NCBI RefSeq assembly: GCF_031326225.1
Contig: NZ_CP133720.1
Span: 434,001 to 498,000 of the forward strand
DNA from: Undibacterium cyanobacteriorum
GTDB taxonomy: Bacteria; Pseudomonadota; Gammaproteobacteria; Burkholderiales; Burkholderiaceae_D
Reading direction: 5' to 3'
Length of the DNA: 64,000 nucleotides
Shown here: one piece after another, positions 54,366 to 62,991 of the stretch
Layout: every line of letters begins with the position of its first letter
Numbering within the stretch: position 1 is the stretch's first letter
Notes under the pieces: model-generated
Told to the model about the DNA's origin: nothing
What the model saw: the letters and a program-made list of their open reading frames with translations, nothing else
Databases searched by the model: none
Position numbers and translations under genes: made by a program

Positions 54366-54398
54366 AGCCTACAAGTTTTTCGAATTGTAGGCTTTTTT
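54366..54398. terminator. Terminator between M48 protease gene and xth
   Basis: Stem AGCCTACAA (54366-54374) / TTGTAGGCT (54385-54393), followed by a T run. Convergent xth ends about 85 bases further on; the T run favours the plus strand. Confidence 0.88.
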
Positions 54399-54482
54399 CA
54401 TTTCTAGCGCTTCGATCATTGGTGTCGCCACTAAAGCGACGAAAAGGCCACAAGAGGGCCCAAAAAAACAACGACAAGCGAC

Positions 54483-55259
54483 CTATTTGTAGACGAGAGT
54501 TAGTGGGGCGTGGTCACTAAAACGCTGTTCTTTGTAGATCGCCGCCGACTTCGCTTTGGCGGCCATGTTTGGTGTCGTGACATGGTAGTCGATACGCCAC
54601 CCTACATTATTGGCCCAAGCCTGACCCCGATTGCTCCACCAAGTGTAGGCTTCGCCAGTCGTGTCTGGGTGTAGATGGCGGTAGGCATCGACCCAACCGA
54701 GTTCAGAAAAGAGTGCCCCCATCCATGCCCGTTCTTCAGGCAAGAAGCCAGAATTTTTTTGGTTGCTCTTCCAGTTTTTCAGGTCGATTTCTTGATGCGC
54801 AATATTCCAGTCGCCACAGATGACAAACTCTCTTCCGCTTGCTATCAATTCGGCGAGGTGGGGACGAAACTCATCCATAAAACGGAACTTTGCTTGTTGC
54901 CGCTCTTCCGAAGAAGAGCCAGACGGGCAGTACACTGAAATGATTGATAGGTCTCCGAAATCACATCTTACGTATCGACCTTCTGCATCGAATTCTTCAC
55001 TGCCAAAGCCGATAAAAACGGCATCAGGTTTTTTCTTGCTATACACGCCAGCACCTGAGTATCCCTTCTTCTCCGCGTAGTGGAAGTGGCCATGATAACC
55101 ATGCGGACGCAGAAAATCGTCGGTCATATCGGCCTCTTGTGCCTTGAGCTCCTGTACGCAGACAAAGTCAGGCAGTTCTTGCTTCATCCAATCGAAAAAA
55201 CCTTTCTTGGCGGCGGAGCGGATACCGTTTAGATTTGCGGAAATTACTTTGATAGTCAT
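54483..55259 (-). CDS. xth: Exodeoxyribonuclease III
   Basis: 258 residues, exonuclease III/AP endonuclease fold. VISANLNGIRSAAKKGFFDW, CVQELKAQEAD (metal-binding Glu), GYSGAGVYSKKKPD, CGDWNIAHQEIDL and the terminal DYHVTTPN and FSDHAPLTLVY motifs are all present. It cleaves at abasic sites and trims 3' ends in base excision repair. In related betaproteobacteria xth is often next to pyrE; here the polysaccharide genes 55441-58852 lie between them. Confidence 0.96.
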   Translation of the reverse strand: MTIKVISANLNGIRSAAKKGFFDWMKQELPDFVCVQELKAQEADMTDDFLRPHGYHGHFHYAEKKGYSGAGVYSKKKPDAVFIGFGSEEFDAEGRYVRCDFGDLSIISVYCPSGSSSEERQQAKFRFMDEFRPHLAELIASGREFVICGDWNIAHQEIDLKNWKSNQKNSGFLPEERAWMGALFSELGWVDAYRHLHPDTTGEAYTWWSNRGQAWANNVGWRIDYHVTTPNMAAKAKSAAIYKEQRFSDHAPLTLVYK

Positions 55260-55440
55260 GTTTGCTATTGATTTCTAATTGTCTAAGTCGTAAGTGGGGT
55301 TTGTGCGCGATGGCGTTCGTGCAATTGCCAATATTTCCAGCAGAATACCAGATCCTCTATGACAAAGTTGTACAGTTAGATGACGGGAAATGTCAGGTAC
55401 TTGGTTTATACTAGCGCACCTCATCAAATTCCCAAATAAA

Positions 55441-55830
55441 ATGAACGAAAAGCAACTGCGCGAAGAGCTCGATGCGGTTTATGGCAGTCTTTCTTGGAAA
55501 TTGACAGCCCCTTTACGCCATTTGTCGGCGGCGGTCCGCCGTTATATTGTCCGACCACTTTCGCCGCGCCTCTACATCCATCACCTTGGTTTGTATGTCA
55601 TAAGGCGCCCTCGTCTCTTGCAGTTTATCGAGAAGCTCGCATCTTTGATTCCGGGTTTGCCACAACGCATACAACGATTTCAAGATCGTATCGCACAACA
55701 AGTCGCGGCTGAATTGGCTTTGAAGGAGGTTGCCGAACCAGAGGTGGAAGTGATTGTGCAACCGACCCTGAGCGCGAATGCTCGCGCTTTGCATTTGGAA
55801 TTACTTCACATGATCAATAAGAAGGCATGA
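55441..55830 (+). CDS. Small glycosyltransferase-associated protein
   Basis: 129 residues from 55441 (MNEKQLREELDAVYGSLSWKLTAPLRHL). The segment YGSLSWKLTAPLR is widely seen at the ends of polysaccharide glycosyltransferases, where it is an accessory motif rather than a catalytic part. The rest is basic and then helical. Its stop is followed two bases later by the start of the large glycosyltransferase, so the two are translationally coupled. It may be a detached accessory domain of that enzyme. TATACT at 55407-55412 could be its -10. Confidence 0.7.
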   Translation: MNEKQLREELDAVYGSLSWKLTAPLRHLSAAVRRYIVRPLSPRLYIHHLGLYVIRRPRLLQFIEKLASLIPGLPQRIQRFQDRIAQQVAAELALKEVAEPEVEVIVQPTLSANARALHLELLHMINKKA

Positions 55831-55831
55831 C

Positions 55832-58800
55832 ATGCGTTTATTAATTGATCTACAGGCATGTCAATCAAGTAGTAGCCGCACCCGTGGCATCGGTCGATAT
55901 TCGATTGAGTTGGCGAAAGCAATGGTGCGTCAAGGTGCGCAGCATGATATTCATCTTTTGTTGAATGCGAGTTTTACCGAAGCCGTACGGGAGATTCGCC
56001 AGATTTTTGCGGGGCAGATCCTTCCGCAAAATATCCATGTATGGCAGGGCGTTTTGCCTTGCAACGAATTGGATTCTGCCAACACATGGCGTTTGCGCGC
56101 CAATGAACTGATTCGTGAGCAAGCGATTCGAGAAATCGGTCCAGACATCGTTCACATTAGTAGCCTGTTTGAAGGTCTCAGCGATGATGCAGTTGTGAGC
56201 GTACCAGCCATGAACGCAGGGCGTATTCCAGTGGCGGTCACTTTGTATGATTTGATTCCGCTGATTAACGCCAAGACCTATCTTGAAAATCAACAAGTAC
56301 GCGCTTGGTATTATCGGAAGGCGCAAAGCCTAAAACGCGCTGATTTGTTATTGGCAATTTCAGAGTCGTCACGCCAGGAGGGAATCAAGTATTTATTTAG
56401 TCCCGCAGATCGCGTCGTGAATATCTCTTCCGCGGTGGATCAACGCTTCCAGCTCAATACCGATGAGACGAGTGAGTTTGCTGAGATACGTCACAAATAT
56501 GGTTTGCATCGTGAGTTTGTGATGTACACCGGTGGCATCGATCTGCGTAAAAACATTGAAGGTCTGATAGCCGCGTATGCGCAACTGCCTAGCGAACAAA
56601 GGAAGGCGCACCAGTTAGCCATTGTTTGTAGCGTGCATGAGAGAGATCGTGAGCGATTGACTGCACTTGCCGCTACGCTGGGCTTGGCATCGGATGAGTT
56701 GGTTCTCACTGGTTTTGTGCCCGATCAGGATTTGCCCAAGCTTTATCATGCTTGCAAATTGTTTGTGTTCCCCTCTTGGCACGAAGGTTTCGGATTGCCC
56801 GCCTTGGAAGCAATGAGTTGTGGTGCGCCAGTCATTGCAGCCAATACGAGTAGTTTGCCCGAGGTCGTAGAATGGTCAGAAGCGATGTTTGATCCTCGCG
56901 ATATCTATGCGATGCGAGCCAAGATGCAGCAGGCACTCGAGGACGCTACATTCCGTGAGCAATTGGTGAAATCTGGACTGGTCCAGGCGAAGAAATTTTC
57001 TTGGGATGCATCGGCTCGCACAGCCTTGAATGCACTTCAAGCTTGTCTTGAGCAACATCAGTCGCAGCGCGTGGATGTGGTCAATCAAGCGCGACCGCGG
57101 ATGGCGTATGTATCACCGATCCCACCAGCGCAATCGGGTATCGCGGATTACAGTGCGGAGCTTTTACCTGAGTTGGCCGCGCACTACGACATCCACATCA
57201 TTACAGAACAGAGTGAGCAGAGTAAGCAGAGTGGGGCTTCCGATCCTTGGCTCGCGGCCAATTTCCCTTTACGCAGTCCAGCATGGTTTGTCGAACATGC
57301 CGATCAATTTGATCGTGTTCTTTACCATTTTGGGAATTCGATGTTCCATGAGTTCATGTTGGATCTCATGCGTCTTCATCCGGGCGTCGTCGTGCTCCAT
57401 GATTTTTATCATAGTGGTTTACTCGCTCATCTCGATTTCACCGCGAAACGCCCTGGTATTTGGGACCAAGCTCTGTTTTACTCGCATGGTTTCGCAGCGA
57501 CCTTGAAGAAGGCGACTGTGTCCGACTTAAGTCAAGCCATTTGGGAATTTCCAAGTAATCATGAAGTGTTGGAACGAGCGCTTGGTATTGTGGTCCATTC
57601 GGAATTTTCTAAGGCATTGGGACGTGCATGGTACGGCCCTGCTGTCACTAAAGAATGGAAGCATGTCCCGTTTTTACGCGTGATGCCGCAGCAGATTGAT
57701 CGCACCAAAGCGCGAGCTGAATTGGGTGTATCAGAAGATGATTTCTTGGTGTGTTCGTTTGGTATTCTTGGCCCGACTAAGCTGAATCAAGATTTACTCG
57801 ATGCCTGGTTGGCGTCACCTTTGTCTCAAGATACCCGATGCAAGTTGATCTTCGTTGGTAAGCATGATGACGGTGCTTATGGCGAGAAGATGCTCGAGAC
57901 CATAGAGCGGGCTGGACTGCAGGACCGTGTCACCATTACCGGCTTCGCTGATCTCGATTTATTCCGACGCTACCTCAGCGCCGCTAATGTTGCCGTGCAA
58001 TTGCGTAGTTTGTCGCGCGGCGAAACGTCTGGCACGGTCTTTGACTGTTTAGCTTATGGAATTCCCACCATCATCAACAAGAATGGTGCCATGGCCGAAT
58101 TACCTGATGGTCCTTTGATTCGCATCGAGGAACAGTTTGCAGTAGCAGATCTGAGTGATCAACTGCAGCGCTTATGGGAAAGTGTCGAATTGAGAGAGCA
58201 ATACTCGGTGGCGGCGCAGCAGTACATTGAGCAGCATCATGCCCCAAGCGAAATTGGTTTGCGCTACAGAGACGCAGTTGAAGATTTTTATCTGAATGGC
58301 GCGGGCGCTGCTTTGCGATCGACAATGCGAAACATTGCGTGCCTTGAACATCCGAGAACAGAGCACGATGTGATGGGTGTTGCTAATGCCTTGGAACAAA
58401 ATCGAATTAGTTCACGTCGTCGCCGTCTTTTATTGTCGATGAATGAGCTCGCTCAACATCATGGGCAAGAGCATCAACAACAAAACGCGCGCATCAAAGA
58501 TTTCATTTTGCAGTTGCTGGAACGATTGCCAAAAGATGTCATGCTTTTGCCGATGAAGGCCGAGCTGACAACGGACATTCGTATTGCTGCTCAGGATCTT
58601 GCTGATTACTTGGATCTCCAACTAGCAGTCGCACCGACATTTGATCTAGAACCCGTTCAGGTGGGTCCAGTCGATATGATCCTGAACTTTGTTGCTGACT
58701 CTTCTGAGTCGATTCAATGGGCGCATGAGCTGGAGCTATTGGCCCAAGTGCAGGGCGCCATCTATCAGGGTGTGAAGTTACCCGAGACCGAAGATGATGT

Positions 58801-58852
58801 GGCGCAGATTTTGCAGACGATTCTTTCTGTATTGAACGAATCTTCATTTTAA
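55832..58852 (+). CDS. Double GT4 glycosyltransferase with unassigned C-terminal domain
   Basis: 1006 residues. Domain 1 (about 1-400) is a GT-B fold transferase with MRLLIDLQACQSSSSRTRGIGRYS, VMYTGGIDLRKNIEGLI and the WHEGFGLPALEAMSCGAPV motif holding the E-x7-E signature. Domain 2 (about 410-820) begins RMAYVSPIPPAQSGIADYS and carries SRGETSGTVFDCLAYGIPTI. The C-terminal part (about 830-1006) is helical and not recognised. Such double enzymes add two sugars or polymerise repeats in LPS O-chains. A short repeat (EQSEQSKQSG) lies in domain 2. Confidence 0.88.
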   Translation: MRLLIDLQACQSSSSRTRGIGRYSIELAKAMVRQGAQHDIHLLLNASFTEAVREIRQIFAGQILPQNIHVWQGVLPCNELDSANTWRLRANELIREQAIREIGPDIVHISSLFEGLSDDAVVSVPAMNAGRIPVAVTLYDLIPLINAKTYLENQQVRAWYYRKAQSLKRADLLLAISESSRQEGIKYLFSPADRVVNISSAVDQRFQLNTDETSEFAEIRHKYGLHREFVMYTGGIDLRKNIEGLIAAYAQLPSEQRKAHQLAIVCSVHERDRERLTALAATLGLASDELVLTGFVPDQDLPKLYHACKLFVFPSWHEGFGLPALEAMSCGAPVIAANTSSLPEVVEWSEAMFDPRDIYAMRAKMQQALEDATFREQLVKSGLVQAKKFSWDASARTALNALQACLEQHQSQRVDVVNQARPRMAYVSPIPPAQSGIADYSAELLPELAAHYDIHIITEQSEQSKQSGASDPWLAANFPLRSPAWFVEHADQFDRVLYHFGNSMFHEFMLDLMRLHPGVVVLHDFYHSGLLAHLDFTAKRPGIWDQALFYSHGFAATLKKATVSDLSQAIWEFPSNHEVLERALGIVVHSEFSKALGRAWYGPAVTKEWKHVPFLRVMPQQIDRTKARAELGVSEDDFLVCSFGILGPTKLNQDLLDAWLASPLSQDTRCKLIFVGKHDDGAYGEKMLETIERAGLQDRVTITGFADLDLFRRYLSAANVAVQLRSLSRGETSGTVFDCLAYGIPTIINKNGAMAELPDGPLIRIEEQFAVADLSDQLQRLWESVELREQYSVAAQQYIEQHHAPSEIGLRYRDAVEDFYLNGAGAALRSTMRNIACLEHPRTEHDVMGVANALEQNRISSRRRRLLLSMNELAQHHGQEHQQQNARIKDFILQLLERLPKDVMLLPMKAELTTDIRIAAQDLADYLDLQLAVAPTFDLEPVQVGPVDMILNFVADSSESIQWAHELELLAQVQGAIYQGVKLPETEDDVAQILQTILSVLNESSF

Positions 58853-58889
58853 ATTTTCGAACTTTTTTTTGCTGTTGGAGTGTGAACTC

Positions 58890-59558
58890 ATGAATACCAA
58901 TCTCAAACAAGAATTCATTCAATTTGCTGTCGATGTGCAAGTCATACGATTCGGTGAATTTATGACCAAGGCGGGACGTAAATCGCCGTACTTTTTTAAT
59001 GCGGGTCTGTTCAATGACGGCGCCAATCTCGGCAAGATCGCCAATTACTATGCGCAAACGCTGCTCGATTCTGGAGTCGAGTTTGATATGCTTTTCGGTC
59101 CTGCCTATAAAGGGATTACCTTAGCCTCGGCCACAGCGGTGGCTCTGGCAGCGAAGGGGCGCAATGTGCCGTTTGCCTACAATCGTAAAGAGGCGAAAGA
59201 TCACGGCGAAGGCGGCACCATCGTTGGCGCTAAATTGCAAGGTAAGATTGTGATTGTGGACGATGTGATTTCCGCGGGAACTTCGGTGCGTGAGTCGGTT
59301 GAATTGATTCGTGCTGCGGGCGCTATGCCTGCTGCGGTTTTGATCGCTTTGGATAGAATGGAACGGGCTGGCGCCGACGACGCTTTGTCACCTCATTCAG
59401 CGGTACAGGAAGTGAGCCGCCTGTACGGTATCCCAGTCATTGCAATTGCTAATCTGAACGACTTATTTGAGTGTTTGTCGAGTGCCAATGCCGACGCAGC
59501 CTTAGCGCAATACAAAGATGCAGTGGGTGCGTATCGTCAGAAATACGGGGCGATCTAA
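58890..59558 (+). CDS. pyrE: Orotate phosphoribosyltransferase
   Basis: 222 residues, start at 58890 with TTGGAG nine bases upstream. MTKAGRKSPYFFNAGLFNDG and DMLFGPAYKGITLA are typical; the PRPP-binding motif is IVIVDDVISAGTSVRE. It makes orotidine monophosphate in pyrimidine synthesis. It begins 37 bases after the large glycosyltransferase and sits inside the polysaccharide cluster, an unrelated function that probably marks the old xth-pyrE neighbourhood. Confidence 0.96.
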   Translation: MNTNLKQEFIQFAVDVQVIRFGEFMTKAGRKSPYFFNAGLFNDGANLGKIANYYAQTLLDSGVEFDMLFGPAYKGITLASATAVALAAKGRNVPFAYNRKEAKDHGEGGTIVGAKLQGKIVIVDDVISAGTSVRESVELIRAAGAMPAAVLIALDRMERAGADDALSPHSAVQEVSRLYGIPVIAIANLNDLFECLSSANADAALAQYKDAVGAYRQKYGAI

Positions 59559-59651
59559 ACGCTACCAGTGGTATTGTTTTGAAGCACTTGCTTACAAAAA
59601 GATGACAAAAATTTACTATCTGCAAAAGTAAGAGCAGGTATACTGTTAAAA

Positions 59652-59667
59652 TGTGACCTTAGTCACA
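59652..59667. promoter_or_regulatory. Perfect CRP/FNR-type palindrome upstream of gmd
   Basis: TGTGACCTTAGTCACA: the core TGTGA-N6-TCACA matches the CRP consensus in all ten positions and has an A-rich left flank. It is 85 bases before the gmd start and just after a TATACT (59639-59644) that could be a -10. Which regulator binds is unknown. Confidence 0.6.
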
Positions 59668-59684
59668 GAATTTGAAGTTGTATC

Positions 59685-59699
59685 GTGAAACCATTTCAC
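59685..59699. repeat. Second dyad in the gmd promoter region
   Basis: GTGAAA-CCA-TTTCAC, perfect 6-bp arms, 18 bases downstream of the CRP-like palindrome and 53 bases before the gmd start. Possible second operator. Confidence 0.4.
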
Positions 59700-59751
59700 T
59701 TTACGGTCGCGTTAATAAAAATTTATGGTTCGCTTTGGCGAAAACGTTTGC

Positions 59752-60789
59752 ATGAATAAGAAAGCACTAGTTACAGGAATTACTGGCCAAGATGGCGCCT
59801 ATTTAGCAGAACTTCTATTGGAGAAGGGCTATACCGTCTACGGTACTTACCGTCGCACTAGTTCTGTGAACTTTTGGCGTATTGAGGAATTGGGAATTCA
59901 AAATCATCCTAAGTTGCATTTGGTAGAGTACGATTTGACCGATTTGTCCTCGAGCGTACGTCTCATCAAGTCGACCGAAGTGGATGAGGTGTATAACTTG
60001 GCGGCTCAGAGTTTCGTTGGCGTCTCTTTTGAACAGCCAGTCACCACGACTGAAATCACCGGCATAGGTGCATTGAATCTGTTGGAAGCGATTCGTGTGG
60101 TCAATCCTAAGATTCGTTTCTATCAAGCGTCGACATCGGAGATGTTTGGTAAAGTGCAGGCCGTTCCTCAAGTCGAATCAACCCCGTTTTATCCGCGTAG
60201 CCCATATGGTGTGGCAAAGCTTTACGCGCATTGGATGACGATCAACTATCGTGAATCGTATGGCATCTTTGCCTGCAGTGGTATTCTTTTTAATCACGAA
60301 TCGCCACTCCGTGGTCGTGAGTTTGTAACACGCAAAATTACTGATTCAGTGGCCAAAATTAAGCTCGGCAAGCTAGATTGCCTCGAGCTTGGCAATATGG
60401 ATGCGAAACGTGATTGGGGTTTTGCTAAGGAATATGTAGAAGGTATGTGGCGTATGTTGCAAGCAGCTGAGCCGGATACTTTTGTTTTGGCAACGAATCG
60501 TACTGAGACCGTACGCGATTTTGTAACAATGGCCTTTAAGGCGGCAGATATTCGTCTAAACTGGGAAGGCTCAGCTGAGAATGAAATCGCACGTTGTGCT
60601 GAGTCTGGTAAAGTCTTGGTGAAAGTGAATCCAAAGTTCTATCGTCCTGCAGAAGTTGAGTTGTTGATTGGTAATCCACAAAAGGCCAAGGATGTACTTG
60701 GCTGGGAGCCGAAGACTACTCTCGAGCAGCTTTGTCAAATGATGGTTGAAGCCGATTTGAAACGAAATACGCATGGTCATTCATTCTAA
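59752..60789 (+). CDS. gmd: GDP-mannose 4,6-dehydratase
   Basis: 345 residues from 59752. SDR fold: ALVTGITGQDGAYLAELLLEKGY is the nucleotide-binding motif, YNLAAQSFVGVSFEQP, the STSEMFG segment with the catalytic Ser/Thr and Glu, and SPYGVAKLYAH with the Tyr-Lys pair. It makes GDP-4-keto-6-deoxy-D-mannose. The stop overlaps the next start by 17 bases. Together with rmd it should supply GDP-D-rhamnose. Confidence 0.94.
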   Translation: MNKKALVTGITGQDGAYLAELLLEKGYTVYGTYRRTSSVNFWRIEELGIQNHPKLHLVEYDLTDLSSSVRLIKSTEVDEVYNLAAQSFVGVSFEQPVTTTEITGIGALNLLEAIRVVNPKIRFYQASTSEMFGKVQAVPQVESTPFYPRSPYGVAKLYAHWMTINYRESYGIFACSGILFNHESPLRGREFVTRKITDSVAKIKLGKLDCLELGNMDAKRDWGFAKEYVEGMWRMLQAAEPDTFVLATNRTETVRDFVTMAFKAADIRLNWEGSAENEIARCAESGKVLVKVNPKFYRPAEVELLIGNPQKAKDVLGWEPKTTLEQLCQMMVEADLKRNTHGHSF

Positions 60790-61756
60790 ACATGCGCGTC
60801 CGCGCGCTTTAATTACTGGTCTTCGCGGTTTTACTGGCGAGTACTTGGCGCGCGAATTAGAAGCATGTGGCTATGAAGTATTCGGCACGGCTTTCGGTAA
60901 TGAACCACTTGGTAAAGGTATTCACTACGTTGATTTGTGTGATCGTAGTGCACTGCAAGCGGTCGTTGATGAAGTTCAGCCTGACGTAGTGGCACATCTC
61001 GCTGCGATTTCCTTTGTTGCTCACGGCAATGTGGAAGATATTTATCGCATTAATGTTCTAGGCACACGCAATTTGCTCGAAGCCTTAGCCAACTCCGAGT
61101 ATCGTCCGCAATCTGTGTTAGTGGCAAGTAGTGCCAATATCTATGGCAATTCAGCTTCCGAGGTGATTGCGGAAGACGAGCCGCCACTGCCAGCCAATGA
61201 TTATGCGGTCAGCAAATTGTCGATGGAACATGTGGCTCGCCTGTGGATGGATAAGCTACCCATCTTTATCACGCGACCATTCAATTACACAGGTTTAGGG
61301 CAAGCTGAAAACTTCTTGCTACCCAAAATCGTCAGCCATTTTAAACGTGGCTTAACAGAAATCGAACTGGGAAATCTTGACGTCGCTCGTGATTTTTCAG
61401 ATGTTCGCATGGTCGTTCGTGCATATCGCGAATTGTTGTTGCGCGCGCCGAAAGGTGAGACCTTCAATATTTGTTCCGGCGTGTCCTACACCTTGCGCGA
61501 GATTATTGCGATGGCTGAGGAAATTGCGGGTTATCGCATTGATGTGAAAGTAAATCCAGCATTTGTACGCGCCAATGAAGTACGTAAATTGGTCGGTAAT
61601 CCTCGTAAGTTACATCATGCGATTGGTCCATTGCCGTACATCCCACTGCGCGAAACTTTAGCCTGGATGCTCGGAGAAGCAGCAACGAATAAGCTGAAAG
61701 TACCCGCGAAACAAAACGCAAAAGCATCGCATGTGATTCTCGAGGTCGCTGGGTGA
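60773..61756 (+). CDS. rmd: GDP-6-deoxy-D-mannose reductase
   Basis: 327 residues. SDR fold with ALITGLRGFTGEYLARELEACGY, VVAHLAAISFVA, NDYAVSKLSMEHVAR (Tyr-Lys pair) and ITRPFNYTGLGQAENFLLPK, as in Rmd of Pseudomonas. Reduces GDP-4-keto-6-deoxymannose to GDP-D-rhamnose. The start overlaps the end of gmd, so both are co-translated. A GDP-fucose or 6-deoxytalose reductase cannot be fully excluded. Its stop overlaps the next gene's GTG start. Confidence 0.85.
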   Translation: MVIHSKHARPRALITGLRGFTGEYLARELEACGYEVFGTAFGNEPLGKGIHYVDLCDRSALQAVVDEVQPDVVAHLAAISFVAHGNVEDIYRINVLGTRNLLEALANSEYRPQSVLVASSANIYGNSASEVIAEDEPPLPANDYAVSKLSMEHVARLWMDKLPIFITRPFNYTGLGQAENFLLPKIVSHFKRGLTEIELGNLDVARDFSDVRMVVRAYRELLLRAPKGETFNICSGVSYTLREIIAMAEEIAGYRIDVKVNPAFVRANEVRKLVGNPRKLHHAIGPLPYIPLRETLAWMLGEAATNKLKVPAKQNAKASHVILEVAG

Positions 61757-62982
61757 GGCTTGTACTTTCGGTTGAAGCGATTCATCCACCCTTAGCAGGG
61801 ATAGGTCGATACGCATGGGAATTAGCGACACGCTGCCGGTCCCATCCTGGAATTGAATCGGTCCGTTTTATTTCTCATGGACGTTGGGTGAACTTGCCCA
61901 AGATTGAGCCGCAAGTAAGCCCCGCGTTGCCAGTTCCAACTCAAAGTGCACCGGTTGAGGTACAACTCAACTACAAGGGGCGCATGCGTCGACGCATAGA
62001 GCAGATCCCTAATGTCATACGTCGACAAGTGCGCCAATCGAGCTTTTTATCACGCGCTTACGGAAAAGTCGCCCCCTTGCTGGCGAACATGAGTTTGCGT
62101 AGTCAACGTGACGCCGTTTTTCATGGCCCTAATTATTTTGTGCCGAGTTCAGGTTTGCCGAGCTTGGTGACGGTTCATGATCTATCCATGTATCGTTTTC
62201 CACAGTGGCATCCCAAGGCGAGGATAGAGCGCATCTTGGAATCTCTGCCGCAGTCCATCGAACGATCGCAACTGGTGTTGACTGACTCTGAGGCGATTCG
62301 ACTCGAAGTGATTGAGCAATTTGGATTGCAAGCAGAAAAAGTTAGAACGATACTGCTTGGTGTTGATCAGATTTATCATCCGCGTAGCGAAGAAGAAGTG
62401 CGTCCTGTACTCGAGAAGTTTGGCTTGCGTTACAACGCCTATTCATTCTTTGTGTCGACCATCGAGCCCCGTAAAAACCTGCGAAACTTGATTGCTGCTT
62501 ACAAATTATTGCCGCTTGATGTGCGTCGACAATATCCTTTGGTTTTAGCTGGTGGTCGTGGTTGGGAAAGTGACGATATCCATGCCGATATCGTTGCCGC
62601 TCAAAATGAGTCATGGCTGAAGTATTTGGGTTTTGTCGAGCAGCATGAAATGCCAGCGCTTTATGCTGGCTGTCGATTATTTACTTATCCTTCGTGGTAC
62701 GAAGGTTTTGGCTTGCCGATTGCGGAGGCAATGGCAAGTGGCGTTCCCGTTGTGACATCAAACAATTCTTCCATGCCAGAGGTGGCTGGAGGTGCTGCTT
62801 TACTGGTGGAGCCTGGCGATGTTGAACAGATCTCGGCGGCCATACACAAAGGCCTCGAAGACCATCAATGGCGTTTGGAAGCCATTGCAAAAGGGCGCAC
62901 ACGCGCCGCTCAATTGACGTGGGATAGCTGTGTAGCAAACACAGTGGAAGCCTACAAGTATGTCCACCAAATGAGTCAGTGA
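61753..62982 (+). CDS. GT4-family glycosyltransferase
   Basis: 409 residues with a GTG start overlapping the rmd stop (GTGA). GT-B fold: RLVLSVEAIHPPLAGIGRYAWELA at the N-terminus, VTVHDLSMYRFPQWHP, FFVSTIEPRKNLRNLIAAYKLL and the WYEGFGLPIAEAMASGVPV E-x7-E motif. Probably a rhamnosyl- or mannosyltransferase of the O-polysaccharide, using GDP-sugars supplied by gmd and rmd. Confidence 0.9.
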   Translation: MRLVLSVEAIHPPLAGIGRYAWELATRCRSHPGIESVRFISHGRWVNLPKIEPQVSPALPVPTQSAPVEVQLNYKGRMRRRIEQIPNVIRRQVRQSSFLSRAYGKVAPLLANMSLRSQRDAVFHGPNYFVPSSGLPSLVTVHDLSMYRFPQWHPKARIERILESLPQSIERSQLVLTDSEAIRLEVIEQFGLQAEKVRTILLGVDQIYHPRSEEEVRPVLEKFGLRYNAYSFFVSTIEPRKNLRNLIAAYKLLPLDVRRQYPLVLAGGRGWESDDIHADIVAAQNESWLKYLGFVEQHEMPALYAGCRLFTYPSWYEGFGLPIAEAMASGVPVVTSNNSSMPEVAGGAALLVEPGDVEQISAAIHKGLEDHQWRLEAIAKGRTRAAQLTWDSCVANTVEAYKYVHQMSQ

Positions 62983-62991
62983 GCTGGTTCT

